Source: Salvator merianae (Eukaryota > Chordata > Lepidosauria > Squamata > Teiidae). Taken from it: DNA of 64,000 nt. Shown here in pieces: positions 14,716 to 27,179 of the stretch (position 1 is its first letter; every line of letters starts with the position of its first letter). The stretch spans positions 38,924,876 through 38,988,875 of the forward strand of contig QVOM02000073.1 in NCBI GenBank assembly GCA_003586115.2. Direction: 5' to 3'. The notes under the pieces were generated by a model. That model searched no databases. It saw only the letters and a program-made list of their open reading frames with translations, and was not told the DNA's origin. Both the position numbers and the translations under genes were made by a program.

Positions 14716-15178
14716 CAGTGGTACCTTGGTACTCGACTGCCTTGAAACTCAACACGTTTTGACATGAAAATTTTGTCTTGGTACTCCTCATTTGTTTGGT
14801 ACTCAACATGCAAGGTTGCCTTGTGACTCGATACGCTTTCCAGCCGAAACAAACTCACGTGTTAGTCATGTGATAGCTCTTGCCCTGTGCACATCCCCTT
14901 GTCATCTTTTCATGGCTTCGTTCTGTGGTCATTTTGTGTATTTAATCTAAGTACTGTACAGGTATTTATTAATTTTTAGGTTTATTTCTCATGCACAGTA
15001 ATGATATATAACCCTATCTTTTTACATATTGCCTTAAAAATGGGCATTGTCTTTGGTTTGGGAACACATTAAATTTATTTACATTACTTCTTATGGGAAA
15101 ATTGGTTTGGTACTCATTGTTTTTGGTACTCATCGTGCCCCCCAGAACCAATTAATGACAAGTACCAAGGTATGACTG
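14716..15178. mobile_element. Tc1/mariner (pogo/Tigger-like) MITE
   Basis: A 463-bp element flanked by TA (14714-14715 and 15179-15180). The left end CAGTGGTACCTTGGTACTCG and the complement of the right end CAGTCATACCTTGGTACTTG are inverted repeats. Additional copies of TTGGTACTC inside and the subterminal TTATGGGAAAATTGGTTTGG are typical of pogo/Tigger-derived MITEs. No transposase remains. Confidence 0.85.
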
Positions 15179-16039
15179 TATAAGATATCCCCGTATGGAA
15201 TTATGTATATTCTAACACTGAAAGTATATTAAATCAGTCAAGAATGTGGAAGAAGAATTACAGCAACTCCTTTTCCATGACCATAAGTAATTCTAGGTAG
15301 ACTTATTAAAATTCAGGACAAGATCAGGGAAATCAAGAAGATCAACACGAGACAAAAGTGAATAGCAATGGTCGTATAAAGTAACTGTGGAAACAAAGGA
15401 AATGAATATGCATTTTCAAATCTACAAGTGAGGTAGGAAAGAAGAAAGTCAATAAGAATGATCAGTTAAGTGTAGAAGATCAGAAGATGCAGGGCCCCAA
15501 CATAATTCAGGGCGAGTGAGAACTGCAAAAATGAGAAACACTAAGCTGATTGCATTCCTATGAGCAGATGTGCATTGTAAGGGGACTCATTCATTCACCA
15601 CCCCAATAAACAATTAAGCAGCTACAAGGTCTATCCAGACTCTTCTTCATCCTTACCCAATAGCTGATTGACACTGTGAGTGTTTCTGCCCACAAGTCTT
15701 CCAAAGTGCTCATTTGTTATCCAAGCTAAAGAGGGAGTATCATGACTCTTCCCACTACCACTTCTTGTGCCAGCCGCACAAAATAGACACAATAGTTTCC
15801 ACAAAACCAGAGGTAAGCACAAAACTTTTGGCTCAGACTTCTTTGTCTTAATTTTACTAACTCAGGCTTCAGCCAGGTAGATCTCAAACATACCTATCAT
15901 GAATTGTTCAGAATGTTTCAAAAATACTAGATTCTACTATTCTCACAATTCATCTTTATGCAGTCAATCTGTCTAGTGGTTCTTTTACTCAATCCCACTG
16001 AAAAAAATCATTTGTTCAAAAATGTCCAGCACTGCATTC

Positions 16040-16135
16040 ATCTTTGCCTAACCTGATGCCCTTCAGATGTTTTGGATGACAAATACCATCAGACTCAGCA
16101 ACTGTGATCGATGTTCAGTGATGACAAAATGTTGT
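16040..16135. repeat. Fragment of a palindromic squamate repeat
   Basis: GATGCCCTTCAGATGTTTTG GATGACAAATACCATCAGAC resembles the half-palindrome around a CAGATGTTTTGGACTACAACTCCCATCA-type unit found widely in squamates. The second half is lost. Confidence 0.5.
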
Positions 16136-16984
16136 GCTCGAATAATATCTTAAGAACCTCGAAGGCTGTTCCAGATAGCCTAGACCGCATTAAATGAAGA
16201 AAAGGGCTTTTGCATTCATGAGACAAATAGAAGCCTGTCCTTTAACAACTGAAATAGGAGCCCTTGACAGTAGTGCAACAGCAAAATCTAAGCAGGATCT
16301 CTGTGATGGTAGATTATGGCACATCGGGGGCTGGAGATGGCTGGTTTTCTATTCACACAGATATCCCCCCTCCGACCTGCACTAATGTTGAAACCATGGA
16401 AGGAAAAGGCCCTGACTTCCTTGGCTTTGAAGGTTCTGCCTAGTCTATTTCGAAAGGTACAGGGACCAGGCCTGGAAGTGGGACATTTTCTGTGTCTTTG
16501 GAAATAGTTCTGGGCAGATTGCTGGGAATAGGGAGCTGTAGATAAGTCTGCAGGATGGTGGCAGAATGGGAAAAGGGCTGCCAGAGTAGATTTTGTGCTC
16601 TGTGTGGAATCAACTCTGGGGATGCTGGCCTTTTATGGCAGGATGGCAGCCTGATAGGTGTGGTATCACGCAATGGCCTAATTGTCCAACACAATATAAG
16701 GATGGTTTCTAACGTTCTTACCTTTTATCATGTACTGTTAAAGCAGCAGACTTCTCAAAATATTTCCTTTTTTTGATTGCTTTTCAGAAAATGAAGTCTT
16801 GAGTACATAATCAATATTTTTTAAAGCAAGTGGTTTTTTTTAAACAATTTTTGTTTCTTTTACATCAGAGTCTAGGGCACACATTAGCTTTTTTTGAGCA
16901 GTTGCGTATATGCAGGCAGAAGGGTTTCCAGTCAAGTCAGTGTTTGCTGCTTTGTGGCCTCCGAAATGTTAACTTCCATGTTGC

Positions 16985-17038
16985 TATTGACCAAAATATT
17001 TAGGACAGATAGGAGTTGTAGCTCAACATTTGGAGGGT
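16985..17038. repeat. Second fragment of the palindromic squamate repeat
   Basis: AGGAGTTGTAGCTCAACATT then TGGAGGGTGGCACA matches the other arm of the same kind of repeat as 16040-16135. Short and diverged. Confidence 0.45.
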
Positions 17039-17499
17039 GGCACAGCAGCCATCCCTACTTTAAATAGTATGATACAAGTATCCTTACTTTATCATGTGGA
17101 GCAGCAGCTTTTGATGCAAGCTGTGTGATGTGAAAATGAGAATAAAACTACAGAAATGAAGAGGAAGTTTGAGTATGAAATGGAGAAAAGACAGGATCTG
17201 GCTCATAACATATTTGTGCAGTTAAGCATTTGCTTTTCACTAATAGGGTTCTCTGCTCTACTGTCTTCCTTATATACATTATATTTTATTATGATTTATT
17301 GTTGCAACATATTGGTTTTATTTTCCATTTTTATTGTTGTACACCACTATGGAATGTTTCATAAAGGTTAGATGAACAACAGCCAAAGGACTGGGATTGC
17401 AAAGGATGAGGTTCCAGTCAGAGCTCCAATTTGAATTTAGTAAATTCTCTTTCGATCCACAGAATATCAAAACCCAATTCATTAATACCCATAAGACAG

Positions 17500-17880
17500 A
17501 GGTTGCACCTACACTGGGCAAACAAAGTGGCTGGTAAGGGCCCTAGGACTGTGGCATCTGCACAGCTTTGAGGGCCGGTGAGCATCCCCAGAGGCATTCT
17601 TCCTGGAGAGTGGGAAGAGCAATTCTGAGGGCACTTGCCACCTTTGGATGGCCACACAGTTGCTGTAAAGGTGGAGAGTGGCAGTGCGACCAACCTACCT
17701 TGTGCCGCACTCTGCCGCCCTTATTTTGGGACATGCAAAAAAATGGCTGACTTGCAGGGCCATTTCCTTCATATCCTGAACAAGGGTTGTGCTGTAATTT
17801 TGAAACCAGAGGATTTAGGCCTTTGTCCCCTGGTTTGAAAGTTTGCAAGGAACTGAGGTGTGCAACATGGAGATACCATG
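17500..17880. repeat. Unclassified dispersed repeat, copy 1
   Basis: The phrase GAGTGGGAAGAGCAATTCTG AGGGCACTTGCC and the later TGTGCTGTAATTTTGAAACC recur in the same order at 60270-60600 (GGAAGAGCAATTCTGAAAGT; GCTGTGATGTAACTTCAAAA). So this is a dispersed element whose class I cannot name. The overlapping open frames on both strands are accidental. Confidence 0.5.
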
Positions 17881-18032
17881 GCCCTTTCTGCACTTGGCCT
17901 TATTCCAGATTATATCTTGGAATAGGGATCTGCCATCTGCATGCTACTATGAACTATGACAGGCCCCAGCTGGGGCCTGCTATAATCTATTCTGGGATAT
18001 AGTCCAGATTAAAGCCAAGTGCAGAAAGGGCC
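17880..18032. mobile_element. Short MITE, family B
   Basis: A 153-bp element with near-perfect inverted ends: GGCCCTTTCTGCACTTGGCC on the left and its complement GCCAAGTGCAGAAAGGGCC on the right. The core has GGGATCTGCCATCTGCATGC, almost identical to the copy at 45081. No coding capacity. Confidence 0.85.
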
Positions 18033-18121
18033 CTTGAGCCCCTATCTTGAGGCTGGAGCAAACACCTCAACCCCAGTAGGTGCTATAATCCATTTGTGAT
18101 GGCAAAACAGCCACCATTCCA

Positions 18122-18335
18122 ACTACTGTCTTTCTATTTATTTCATTTCATGTATTTATTTAAGAATTTATATCCCACCCTTCAACCAAAGGTCCCAAGG
18201 TCACAACATATTTAAAATACAACTCTCTTGCTCCCCACCCCCCGGGCCTGGTAGGGCAACACTCAGAGGAAGCTAAGCATCAAAGGCCTTGGCAAAGAGG
18301 TATGTGTTAACTAGGCATCAAAACGCATAGAATGT
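18122..18335 (-). repeat. L2-type LINE 3' region, inverted
   Basis: TTATTTAAGAATTTATATCC followed by CACCCTTCAACCAAAGGTCC is the reverse of the widespread squamate LINE tail. Further text (CTCAGAGGAAGCTAAGCATC) belongs to the same repeat. The end is approximate. Confidence 0.55.
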
Positions 18336-18611
18336 TTTTTCCAGTATCATTTTAAACTAGGTATTCAATGAGCAACCACTGGTGTAGATATGATTTAAAT
18401 GCAACATGTCTTTAATATGAGAGAAATATGGTATTTTTTTCTTCTGTTTTACCATCAAATTATTTACTCTTTTTTTCTTTTCCCTCGCATCTTCACTTAT
18501 ATTCACCAGTGGTGCTTAATGGGGCTTCATCATTAACCCTTTGTTTGTTTCAGTGGTGGTGAATGAGGTTTTTATCCATTGTGGAAGGACTTATTACCAG
18601 AATGGATCACA

Positions 18612-19065
18612 GGGCCTGTTCACACTTACCTTTTGGTGCACTTTCTGATGTTCACTGCACAGGCCTGTCTGCACTTCCAGGCCGTTGTAGTGTCTGGAAG
18701 TGTCTACAGCCACTTCTGGACACTACTAGCTGTGGGCAGCTAAACACTGTCCATGGGTTGACTGGGAGTGGCTAGATCACCCCTGGTCAGCAGCATTCAC
18801 ACCCTCTTTCAGGTGTAAATGCTGTGAGTGAGTGGGGCAATATGGCTGCAGCTGCACAGATGCACACTTTCTCCTGATCACCATGGCTATGTCTAGCCGT
18901 GTGCTAGATGTTGCCACAGCTGCTGTCATGGCAATTGGACCTGCCTTTGCACTTCGAGTGCTGGTGATCCGGTACAGGGCTATCCTAGCGCTCAAAGTGC
19001 AAATGGCTACCGTGCTGCTGGGTCTTTTCCAGTCTAGAATGGTACTGCCATTCAGACACATCAAA
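18612..19065 (+). mobile_element. MITE, family A (GGGCCTGTTCACACTT)
   Basis: It begins GGGCCTGTTCACACTTACC and shares with 33022-33472 a colinear interior: GTGTCTGGAAGTGTCTACAG, GGTCAGCAGCATTCACACC, GATCACCATGGC and TAGAATGGTA near the right end. The right terminus after GGTACTGCCATTCAGACAC is decayed. The open frames crossing it are accidental. Confidence 0.7.
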
Positions 19066-19149
19066 GGTGAGTGGTGGATTGCTTTTGATCTGCACCACTA
19101 TGCTCCATGTACTAGATGGCACTGTTAATATGATATACTAAGCTGTGCC

Positions 19150-19225
19150 TCTACCTAGAAGCAAACCCTGTTGAACTCAACAGAGCTTACTTTTAAGTAA
19201 ACATATACTGGATTGTGATGACAGA
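19150..19225. repeat. Ancient dispersed repeat (AACAGAGCTTACTTTTAAGTAA type)
   Basis: GTTGAACTCAACAGAGCTTA CTTTTAAGTAAACATATACT GGATTG resembles a very common reptile repeat segment. A diverged trace also occurs near 7728-7760. Family unassigned. Confidence 0.4.
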
Positions 19226-21721
19226 ACACTTGAACCTTTCCAACCTGCCAATCCATGCTGACATTGTGAGGACTTTGTAAGCTTTTCTTAAAACAAGTAA
19301 ACAAATAAACATACTCTCAAGCTACTGGGGACTTAAACATTTGCAATGAATTGGTTTAGTGCATTATCTTCAAGGGATTTCTGAATGAGCACATGAATTT
19401 ATTTTTCATCATGGATGTTCTTCCCCAAACCCTCTTTATATAGTCTGTAAAATAATTACAGCCTAAAGAGTATTTCTATTCTCAAATGAGTTCAGGCTAG
19501 TGCCAACTGATACTTTTGGATATAGGCTGTAATCCTGAACAGGCTTTGATACAAAATAAAAGCTGCTGAAATCAGTGATTTTTTTTTTTTTTTTTTTGAA
19601 TGGGTGCACAACAGTTAAGCACTTTTCAATCCCCTCGATTTCAACATTAAAGATTTAAGCTTATGATGAGAACACTTAACTCTTACCAAATTCCGTCCAT
19701 GGTTAAAATACTTCTAAACCACAAGGTTTTTTTTTAATGATATTGTGTGGAAATGGGGTGCCAAGATATGTAGCACCAATAACAGATTCCATTGTAAGAT
19801 GAAAAAATAAAGAGTTCAATTTTTCTTATCAAAATGTTTTAATTGCTTAAGTTCTGCTTCAGGTTTCAAACTGGGTTAGATTTCTGAATATGAACAAATA
19901 TAGATCAAAGCATAACCATTAGTTCATGCTTACTTAAAATTTATGCTTCTATATCTAACATGGGCTGCTAGTATGCAATTACTGCAGTGCAATTCTCTGT
20001 CACACCATGTCAGTTATATGTATTATAAGTATTACATGGCATGATTGGAGATAATTATTTTTCCTGTGACAGATTTTTAAGCACAACATTGCTTGCATAT
20101 TTTAGCATATAAATACTTTAAGTTTTATTAAAATATCTTCAAAAAGTCAGGTAATGAGGAAAGTCCACACAAACAGATTCTGTGGAAACCAGAAATCTGA
20201 CCCATTTTCGAGCTCTAAAATCCAATAAGAGTTTATCAATTAGTGGATTTTTTGAACATTTCTATTCCACCAAAATTTATTTATTTATTTATTTTAAATT
20301 AATGGTATCAATACTTAAAGAATTGTATTTTCAGTCTTAACATAGTTGGTGAAAGAGTCTTTTGTTTTGCCTGATCATAACTATTACTACCTCAGACCAT
20401 TAAACAACTTCACCTTGAAGTCCAATCCAGGCCACCTTCTCAGAGGAGAAGAACAAGAGTTGGAGAAAGGTTACCACACCTTTCTTTTGATCCTCTTACT
20501 TCTTGATCATTCAAAAAATGCAGCTGAACAGGTAGCAACAGGTAGAAAGCCTGAGAGATGCTAAAGGTTGGCAGTGGTGCCCTCACTTAGGCCTAGCTAC
20601 ACACAAGCCTTACCTCACTCTTCACAATGAATTCTAGATGACACTGCATGAGTTTTGAGTTAAGAAGAAAACAAACCTGAATACTTAAAGTGTAGCTAGT
20701 GTACTTGTTCTCAGGATAGGAGCTCTGCCCCCTGCTATACCTTGTCTGAAACTCCTTCCTCAATTGTACTTAATTGATCAGTGCAACCTGTAAATCACTG
20801 GTCGCTCGCTTCCACTGTTTTAATGCTCAGGCATGTTCCTGCACAAAACAGTAGACTGACAAACCTAAAATGAAAGTAGAAGTATGCTCTGTGTAGCCCT
20901 TCCATTAGAAAAATAACACCAAAGAAGAACTAAAGGGCTTGCTCAACCTAGATCTGTCTGTGGAGTCTCTGCAGCACTAGTGGTTGCCAACTAACTAGCT
21001 GAACCTATTTCCTTTAGTTCTTATTGCCTTATGTTCTTTTTTTTTTTAACCAGGCTACAGAGCTTCAGGACACACCACAGTTGTCCATTTTTTTCATGCC
21101 ACCACTTGCAGCTAAAACTCTGTGTCAAGTTGTGTGCTGGTTGCCTTCTTACAGACTTCTGAAGGGCTCCATAAATATTTGGTTCCTTGAATAAGGGAAA
21201 AAATTGAGGGAACACCCTGTTGCCCTCCCCCTGGAGCACCCATGTTCATATTTTGTAAATCCATAAAATGGGCAACCTAAAAAAAAAAAAAAAAAGGTGT
21301 TGGAAGAAGCTACATGTTTAATATGCTGGAAAAAGAACTCTGTAGCAAATGCAGATTCATCTGGAAATACTGCATGTTTGACATGCAAATTCACATTTTA
21401 ATGTCATCTCACCACAGCTGAAGCTGATTTAATTCATGGTAAAACTTCTGTGTGGCAAACTCCTTAAGCATGGGCATCATCAGATTTCCAGTGGTTAGAA
21501 TTGTCATATGAAAAAGAAGAAAGTTCTTCTGCTTTTTGATAGTTGTACAGAAGAGGGGAATTTCAGCAGGCATTGTCTGCTTTACAAGTTACATTTGTTC
21601 AAATTCCTTCTTTTACACAGCTGTTAAAGCTCTGTAATTCCATATGTCATCAGGCTTGTTATCTACAATCTTGAGGCAGTCCAGATATGTAAAACTGAAG
21701 AAATGTGTAAAGCTAAAACCA
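19226..21721. other. AT-rich intron segment, nothing recognised
   Basis: Poly-T near 19580-19598, (TTTA)n near 20277-20295 and poly-A near 21279-21296 suggest degraded retroelement tails, but no body could be assigned. Confidence 0.5.
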
Positions 21722-21861
21722 AATTCATTCTGAGATGTTATAACAAAAGAAGAAGGATTAAACAACACATGACAATCTAAAAGGAGCAACTTTGCTAGCA
21801 TTTTAGATTGTCATGTGTTATTTAATTCTTCTTCTTTTGTTATAACATCTCAGAATGAATT
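21722..21861. repeat. Long hairpin: 61-bp arms, 18-nt loop
   Basis: The left arm (21722-21782) and right arm (21801-21861) are reverse complements over 61 bp with two differences. The loop (21783-21800) itself contains AGCAA and TTGCT, which can extend the stem. No flanking target duplication or known terminal motif was recognised, so it cannot be assigned to a transposon family. See findings. Confidence 0.95.
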
Positions 21862-22061
21862 ACTGCAGTGGTTCGTTTAAACAAGCAAAACCATGGTAGC
21901 AATATCTCTAAAGAAGTTACTTTAAGTTATAGATAGAAGCTACAACTTTTGAAGGGATTTTTGGAATGTACTTGTGTTACAGCCACAAGATCTCTCTTCT
22001 TAAACAAATTTGCAGCTAAAACAAAGCAGCAAACAGGGAGAAAACTGTGATAGCACACATT

Positions 22062-23520
22062 GGGCCTGTTCGCACTTGTAACTAGCAAGCATCAAGGATG
22101 CTTGCTAGACAAGTGCATTTGCACAGGCAGACGGCCATAACGACCAACAGCGGATCTCATCCACTGCCAATTGTTACTACCGCTGGACAAGTAAAAAGGG
22201 GCCTGTTCGCACTTGTAACTAGCAAGCATCAAGACAAGAGCTTTCACACCACAGGATGGCCATAACGAACCCGAACGTTACTAGCGCCCAGACAAGAAAA
22301 AAGGTGTCCGAATCCTCACCTGAAGCTCAAAGTGAGCTTCAGGTGAGGCTTCGTTTGCACTTACCTCCTTGTCCACGGCGGCAGCCATCTTCTGGGCGAT
22401 CAGCCCACCCATCATGCATGCGTGATCATGTGATCATACAATGTACTAGGCCCCAATCGAGTTCGTGCCTGTGATCAGGCACCGGAACAGCGGACGGGGT
22501 GCAGCGCGGCCTCGTCCAGCGTCCCTGGCCCGATCGCGGTGGTGTGGGCTCGATTGGGGCCTCACGTGGAGCTGCTGCAGTTGCCATGGCAGTGGCCGGC
22601 TGCTTGCCAGTTGCTGTCATGGCGAGCATCAGGGATGGATAATGGCGTTCGCACTGGCGAATGCCATTATCCAGCTTTGGGTCTGTTTTCAGGCCCCATA
22701 GTGCAGACGGTGTCTGCACGATGGGGTCTCTTCCACACTAGAATGGGCTAATTAGCCCATTCTAGCGTGGAAAGTGCGACCAGGCCCAAGGTGTCCGAAT
22801 CCTCACCTGAAGCTCAAAGTGAGCTTCAGGTGAGGAGTCGTTCGCACCTACCTTTCTGTCCATGGTGGTGGCCATCTTCTGGGCAATTAGCCCACCCATC
22901 ACGCATGCGTGATCATGCAATGCATGAAGGGCAATGGGGCCTACCGCAAGGTCCCTGTCAAGCCCATGCCGCTGTGATCGGGCCTGGGACACCGGCTGGG
23001 GCTGCGCTGTGCCCCGTCCAACATTTCGGTGCCCAATCGTGGGAGCGAATGGCGGTCACCACGGCAGTGGCCAACAAGCATCAGGCCACTGCCATGGCAA
23101 CTGGGAGGCCCGCACGGCGATGACGCGATTGCATGTGCACACTGGGCCTCTCCCCTCCCGTAGCGGGATCAGGCCTTCTTGATTGGGCCTACGGCACTGC
23201 GATCGGGCGTGCCTGGCCCGATCAGGGTGGCCTGATCCCACTACGGGGGGGGGGAGAGGCCCAGTGCGCATGCACGATTGCATCATCGCTGTGCACACCG
23301 CGCGGGCCTCCCAGTCACCATGGCAGCGGCCTGACACTGCCGGCCACTGACATGGTGAGCATCAGGCATGGTTAATGGTGTTCGCACTTGCGAACGTCAT
23401 TAAGCAGCCTCAGGTAGGTTTTCAGGCCCCATCATGCAGACGGTGTCTGCACGATGGGGTCTGTTTCATGCCGGTATGGGCTTATTAGCCCATTCTAGCG
23501 TGGAAAGTGCGAACAGGCCC
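22062..23520. mobile_element. GC-rich foldback/tandem MITE array
   Basis: The outer ends are inverted repeats: GGGCCTGTTCGCACTTG on the left and GAAAGTGCGAACAGGCCC on the right. The left end occurs twice (22062 and 22199) and the right end twice (22758-22787 and 23490-23520). Two tandem units share AAGGTGTCCGAATCCTCACC onward (22301 and 22788). Each unit contains a perfect 16-bp-arm hairpin (22314-22348 and 22801-22835). The second unit contains a further long inverted repeat, arms about 23085-23175 and 23228-23330. CpG and GC content are far above the surroundings. Related by its ends to family A. Confidence 0.75.
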
Positions 23521-26500
23521 AGAATGATGCTAGCCAGCCTTCTTGTAATTGTGCTTGATTGCTGAATATGTTTTAAACAAAAAGCCCAGCAATATAGGTA
23601 AAGTAAGTAAGTAAAAAAACCCAAACCCAATGATCTGTGTTAGCATTCTGAAATGACATCATAAACGGGTCTCATCATAAACTGACTACAATTTCATTTT
23701 TTTTCCTTTTTGCTGTAAAACAAAGGGGTTTGATCTTGATTCCCTTAAAAGCAAGAAACTAGAAGACCAAATCAGGTGTTATCTAGGCTTGTTCTTAAAC
23801 TCCTAGAGAAGACTTCATTTCTTCAACACTTCCAAGTCTCCAGGTTGAGTGGATATGTCTGTGCATGCAGTTCAGGGATGTGACTGTTGAGAGAGCAGGT
23901 CTCAAAATGGCAAACAAATCCAGTGTGAAAAAATTTAAATGTATGTAATGTGAAAAAAGGGGGAAAAATCTGTATCCTAGTTACATGTCAATGATCAACA
24001 CTCATAAATTAGCTGCTACCCACTTAAAATAGATCATAAATAACTCACTGAATTTATTAACTCAAAGTAGTATAGCAATCAAAAAACTCTGAAGAAGTAG
24101 TTATGCATAGCTGGAAAAGAGATATAAAAATGGCAACAAATACCCAAATTCAAACTCCAGATCCATTTTGTTTCTAACATATCAACAATTCAGAGTAATC
24201 CAATGTAAAGAAAACATAAATGAGAAATATGTAACTCAAAGGTAAATAAGTAGGAGTTTCTTTTTCCACATGATTCAGTAGAGTGCAGCCAGGACAGCGA
24301 AGTCATTTGACTCCTGACTGAGGCCCAAGTGTTGGATGTGATTCTCTCAGCAAGTATTTTTAGACCCCAAAGAATCCATTGATCTTGAAAGAAGCAGCGA
24401 CCACCCCATCATTACCACTACTGCATAGCATTGTGATAAGGGTGCAAACAGGTTTCTTCCTCATTTTCAGGAAGATTGTTTACTGATACTGTAACTTCTC
24501 TTAATTGTCGTCTATGTTTAAGTGTAGGTCTATGGGTAGCAACAACTACTGTTTACCTACATCAGATGGTTGGCAAAGAACAAAGAAGTCTTTAGGGAAA
24601 AAAAAAGTCTTACTGCCATGCACTAGAGATTCCACAAAGGATCAAAGCATGGCTCAGCACAAAGGCAAGTTCCCATTGTCACTTCACCCTGTAACATTTC
24701 ATGAGCTACTGCTACAGTGCTACTATTTTTGAAAAGAACCCTTTTTGAGAAGTACACACAGAGAAAGAGAGAAAGAGGTTGATACATACATTCTTCCTCT
24801 TATGCAAGTGAGAAATTCTCTAGCCAAGCCTCCTTGTCATATTTGTCAAACTACAGGATTTCATATATATAAACAAACTCCCTCCCTGGAATCTGAAATT
24901 GCAAAATCCATCATTTTCAGACTCGACACTCATCCTATTTTATGTTCAGAACACACAAGAGCCTCTGTGTGAGAATTATGTCTGCAATGTAATGTAACTA
25001 TTCTGAAACTAATCCAAATGTTTTTTTGACAGCTCTCCATGAAGGCACATGTGGGCTGATGTACAAAAACAAGTTCCAGTACTCTGGAGACCAATTGTTT
25101 TTTGTAAAACTCTTAAGAATTCCTAATCAGTAGTTACATACAATAGTTCCAGACCATCTTGCTCAAGAGCAAAATGACCAGGGTAAAAGGAAACAATATA
25201 ATAACAGAGAAGGCAGTCTAAAGATCAAAGTGTCAGAAGGCATATCTACATTGCATGTGCACTCACTTCTTTTTGCTGCTCCACTGCATTGCTTAGAAGT
25301 CAGCTCCATCACGTCTTGGACTTCTAGTATTCTGTAATATAATTCAAGCCCCATGACGATTAAATATAGGATTATTCTTAGACATCTGCATTTAGAAGTA
25401 TGCAGTTTGTCCTATTTCTTGTACAAAGGAGTTAAGTTAAGGGCAGGATCCGTATGGCATGGTAAGGACACCGAGAGTGCAGGTTCCACACAGTCCCACA
25501 CTCATCAGGCCATACAAATCTTACCTTCTGCTTTAGCTCCACATTAGAATGGAATCCACTTCTCTTCAACATCAGGTGGAACACCAAAGCAACCTTCCAT
25601 GTCTAACACAATGCCAATATGATCATTTTCATGCCTTCTCTTTGCAAGGGGTTTAGGTTTTTCTCCCATACCAGACATTTCTCTCCATAATATTTACTAC
25701 CCCGTCCTGCTTTTGCCCATTTCTTTTTCTTCTTTTGCCCATCACATTTTGTCCATTTCTTGCTTTCACACAGTGCTGGTTGACTTCTTTCCTGCGTTTC
25801 CAGAATCCTTTTTTGAGACATTATAACTGTTAACCCTGTTCTCCTTTTTGTCTGTTTTTTTTTTTTGGGAAAGCTCCCCAGGCACTGATTCCAAGTGGGA
25901 GCATTTCCCTCCCTCTCCAAACCTATGAGGGGGGCCTGATAGCCTAACTGCTTCTTCTTGGTTGCTCCCACCTTTCAGCTGCTGCAAAGGTGTCTCTGGA
26001 CTGCAAAAATGTCATGTCCTGGATGTTCAGATGTTTTTTGATCTGCTCTAAATCAGCAAAGAAAATAATAAAAAGAAGGGAATGGTTCTGGTACCAGTTG
26101 CCTACCTCAGTGAACCCCAGTGAACTGGGATGCCCTAACAGAAATAATCCTCCCAGCAGAGGGCAGGCAGCCATGCAGAAGTTTACAAATCTAGAATATT
26201 CAGGCTCTAGTGCAACTCTGTGTAAGTTGAAACCTAAAGGCAGCAAGAGAGGGTCTATTCCCTGAGAAAAGATTGGCCCTGCCATCTAGAGAAAGAAAAG
26301 AGGAAACACTCCCTCCTGCAACACTCCTGTCTAGCATCTACAAATACAGTTTATGGCCACAACCTAAATAAATGCTCTTTGAAAGAATCAATGCGCTTTC
26401 CCTACAAGAAAAAAACACTCTGCAGGAAACATGGATTCGACAGTAAATTGTCTGCATTGGAAACAAGATCTCATATTTTATTGCAATTTCCCCACACAGA

Positions 26501-27179
26501 CACTGATCTAATGTACATTAAAACTTATGTGTAACTAAGCTCATAGAGAGGTAGCAAGTATCATGGAAAGTGCTTTCCTCAGAGGATGCGATAAAGGACT
26601 GACAGGACTTTCAGCTTCCATCCCTCTATTACTGTGCAGGATTACCTGGTGGGTTCCATTACTGGCAATCTGACCAGGCCTATTTTCAAAGGCTCAGAAA
26701 ATGACCAACTTCTGGGGCTATTTCTTGCACCTTCAAAGTTAGGCCCAGGCAGAAACATCAAAGCTGGAAAATGAAAGCTCCCCAGTTTTGATGTTAGCAC
26801 TGCCATGAGCATGCTTCCCACTTTGAGAGTGGCAGGACCCATCACAGAGTGGATTCTGCTGCCAATTTGTACAACTGTAAGGCATTAGCCAGGTAATGGT
26901 GGCAGGCTCGGTGCCGTTCAGCCTCTATAAATTCCTATTTTAATTCTAAAAGTGACTTTTTGCGTAGGAGTAAATGCCATGTTATAGAGCATGATCCATT
27001 GTGCCAGTGATTTCACTGGGAGCCTATACTTACATTTCTCCAACTTTAACTCCTTTGAATTGTGTATAGGGTTGGGAGCAATAAAGCAAGTTACTGCATC
27101 TTGTTTGTGGTAGCAAATAACAACAACCACCACGATCACAACACCTATCTTTTATTTTTCAGCTTCTAATAGGTTAAAA
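23521..27179. other. Intron segment, nothing recognised
   Basis: About 3.7 kb of AT-rich sequence. Several overlapping open frames (for example 25603-26285) occur on both strands with no family motif and are considered accidental. Confidence 0.5.

Noticed and set aside
22256..23375. Many overlapping open frames on both strands, considered as a hidden gene
   Set aside because: They follow the GC-rich foldback transposon and its duplicated units; frames on both strands are equally open and carry no motif.
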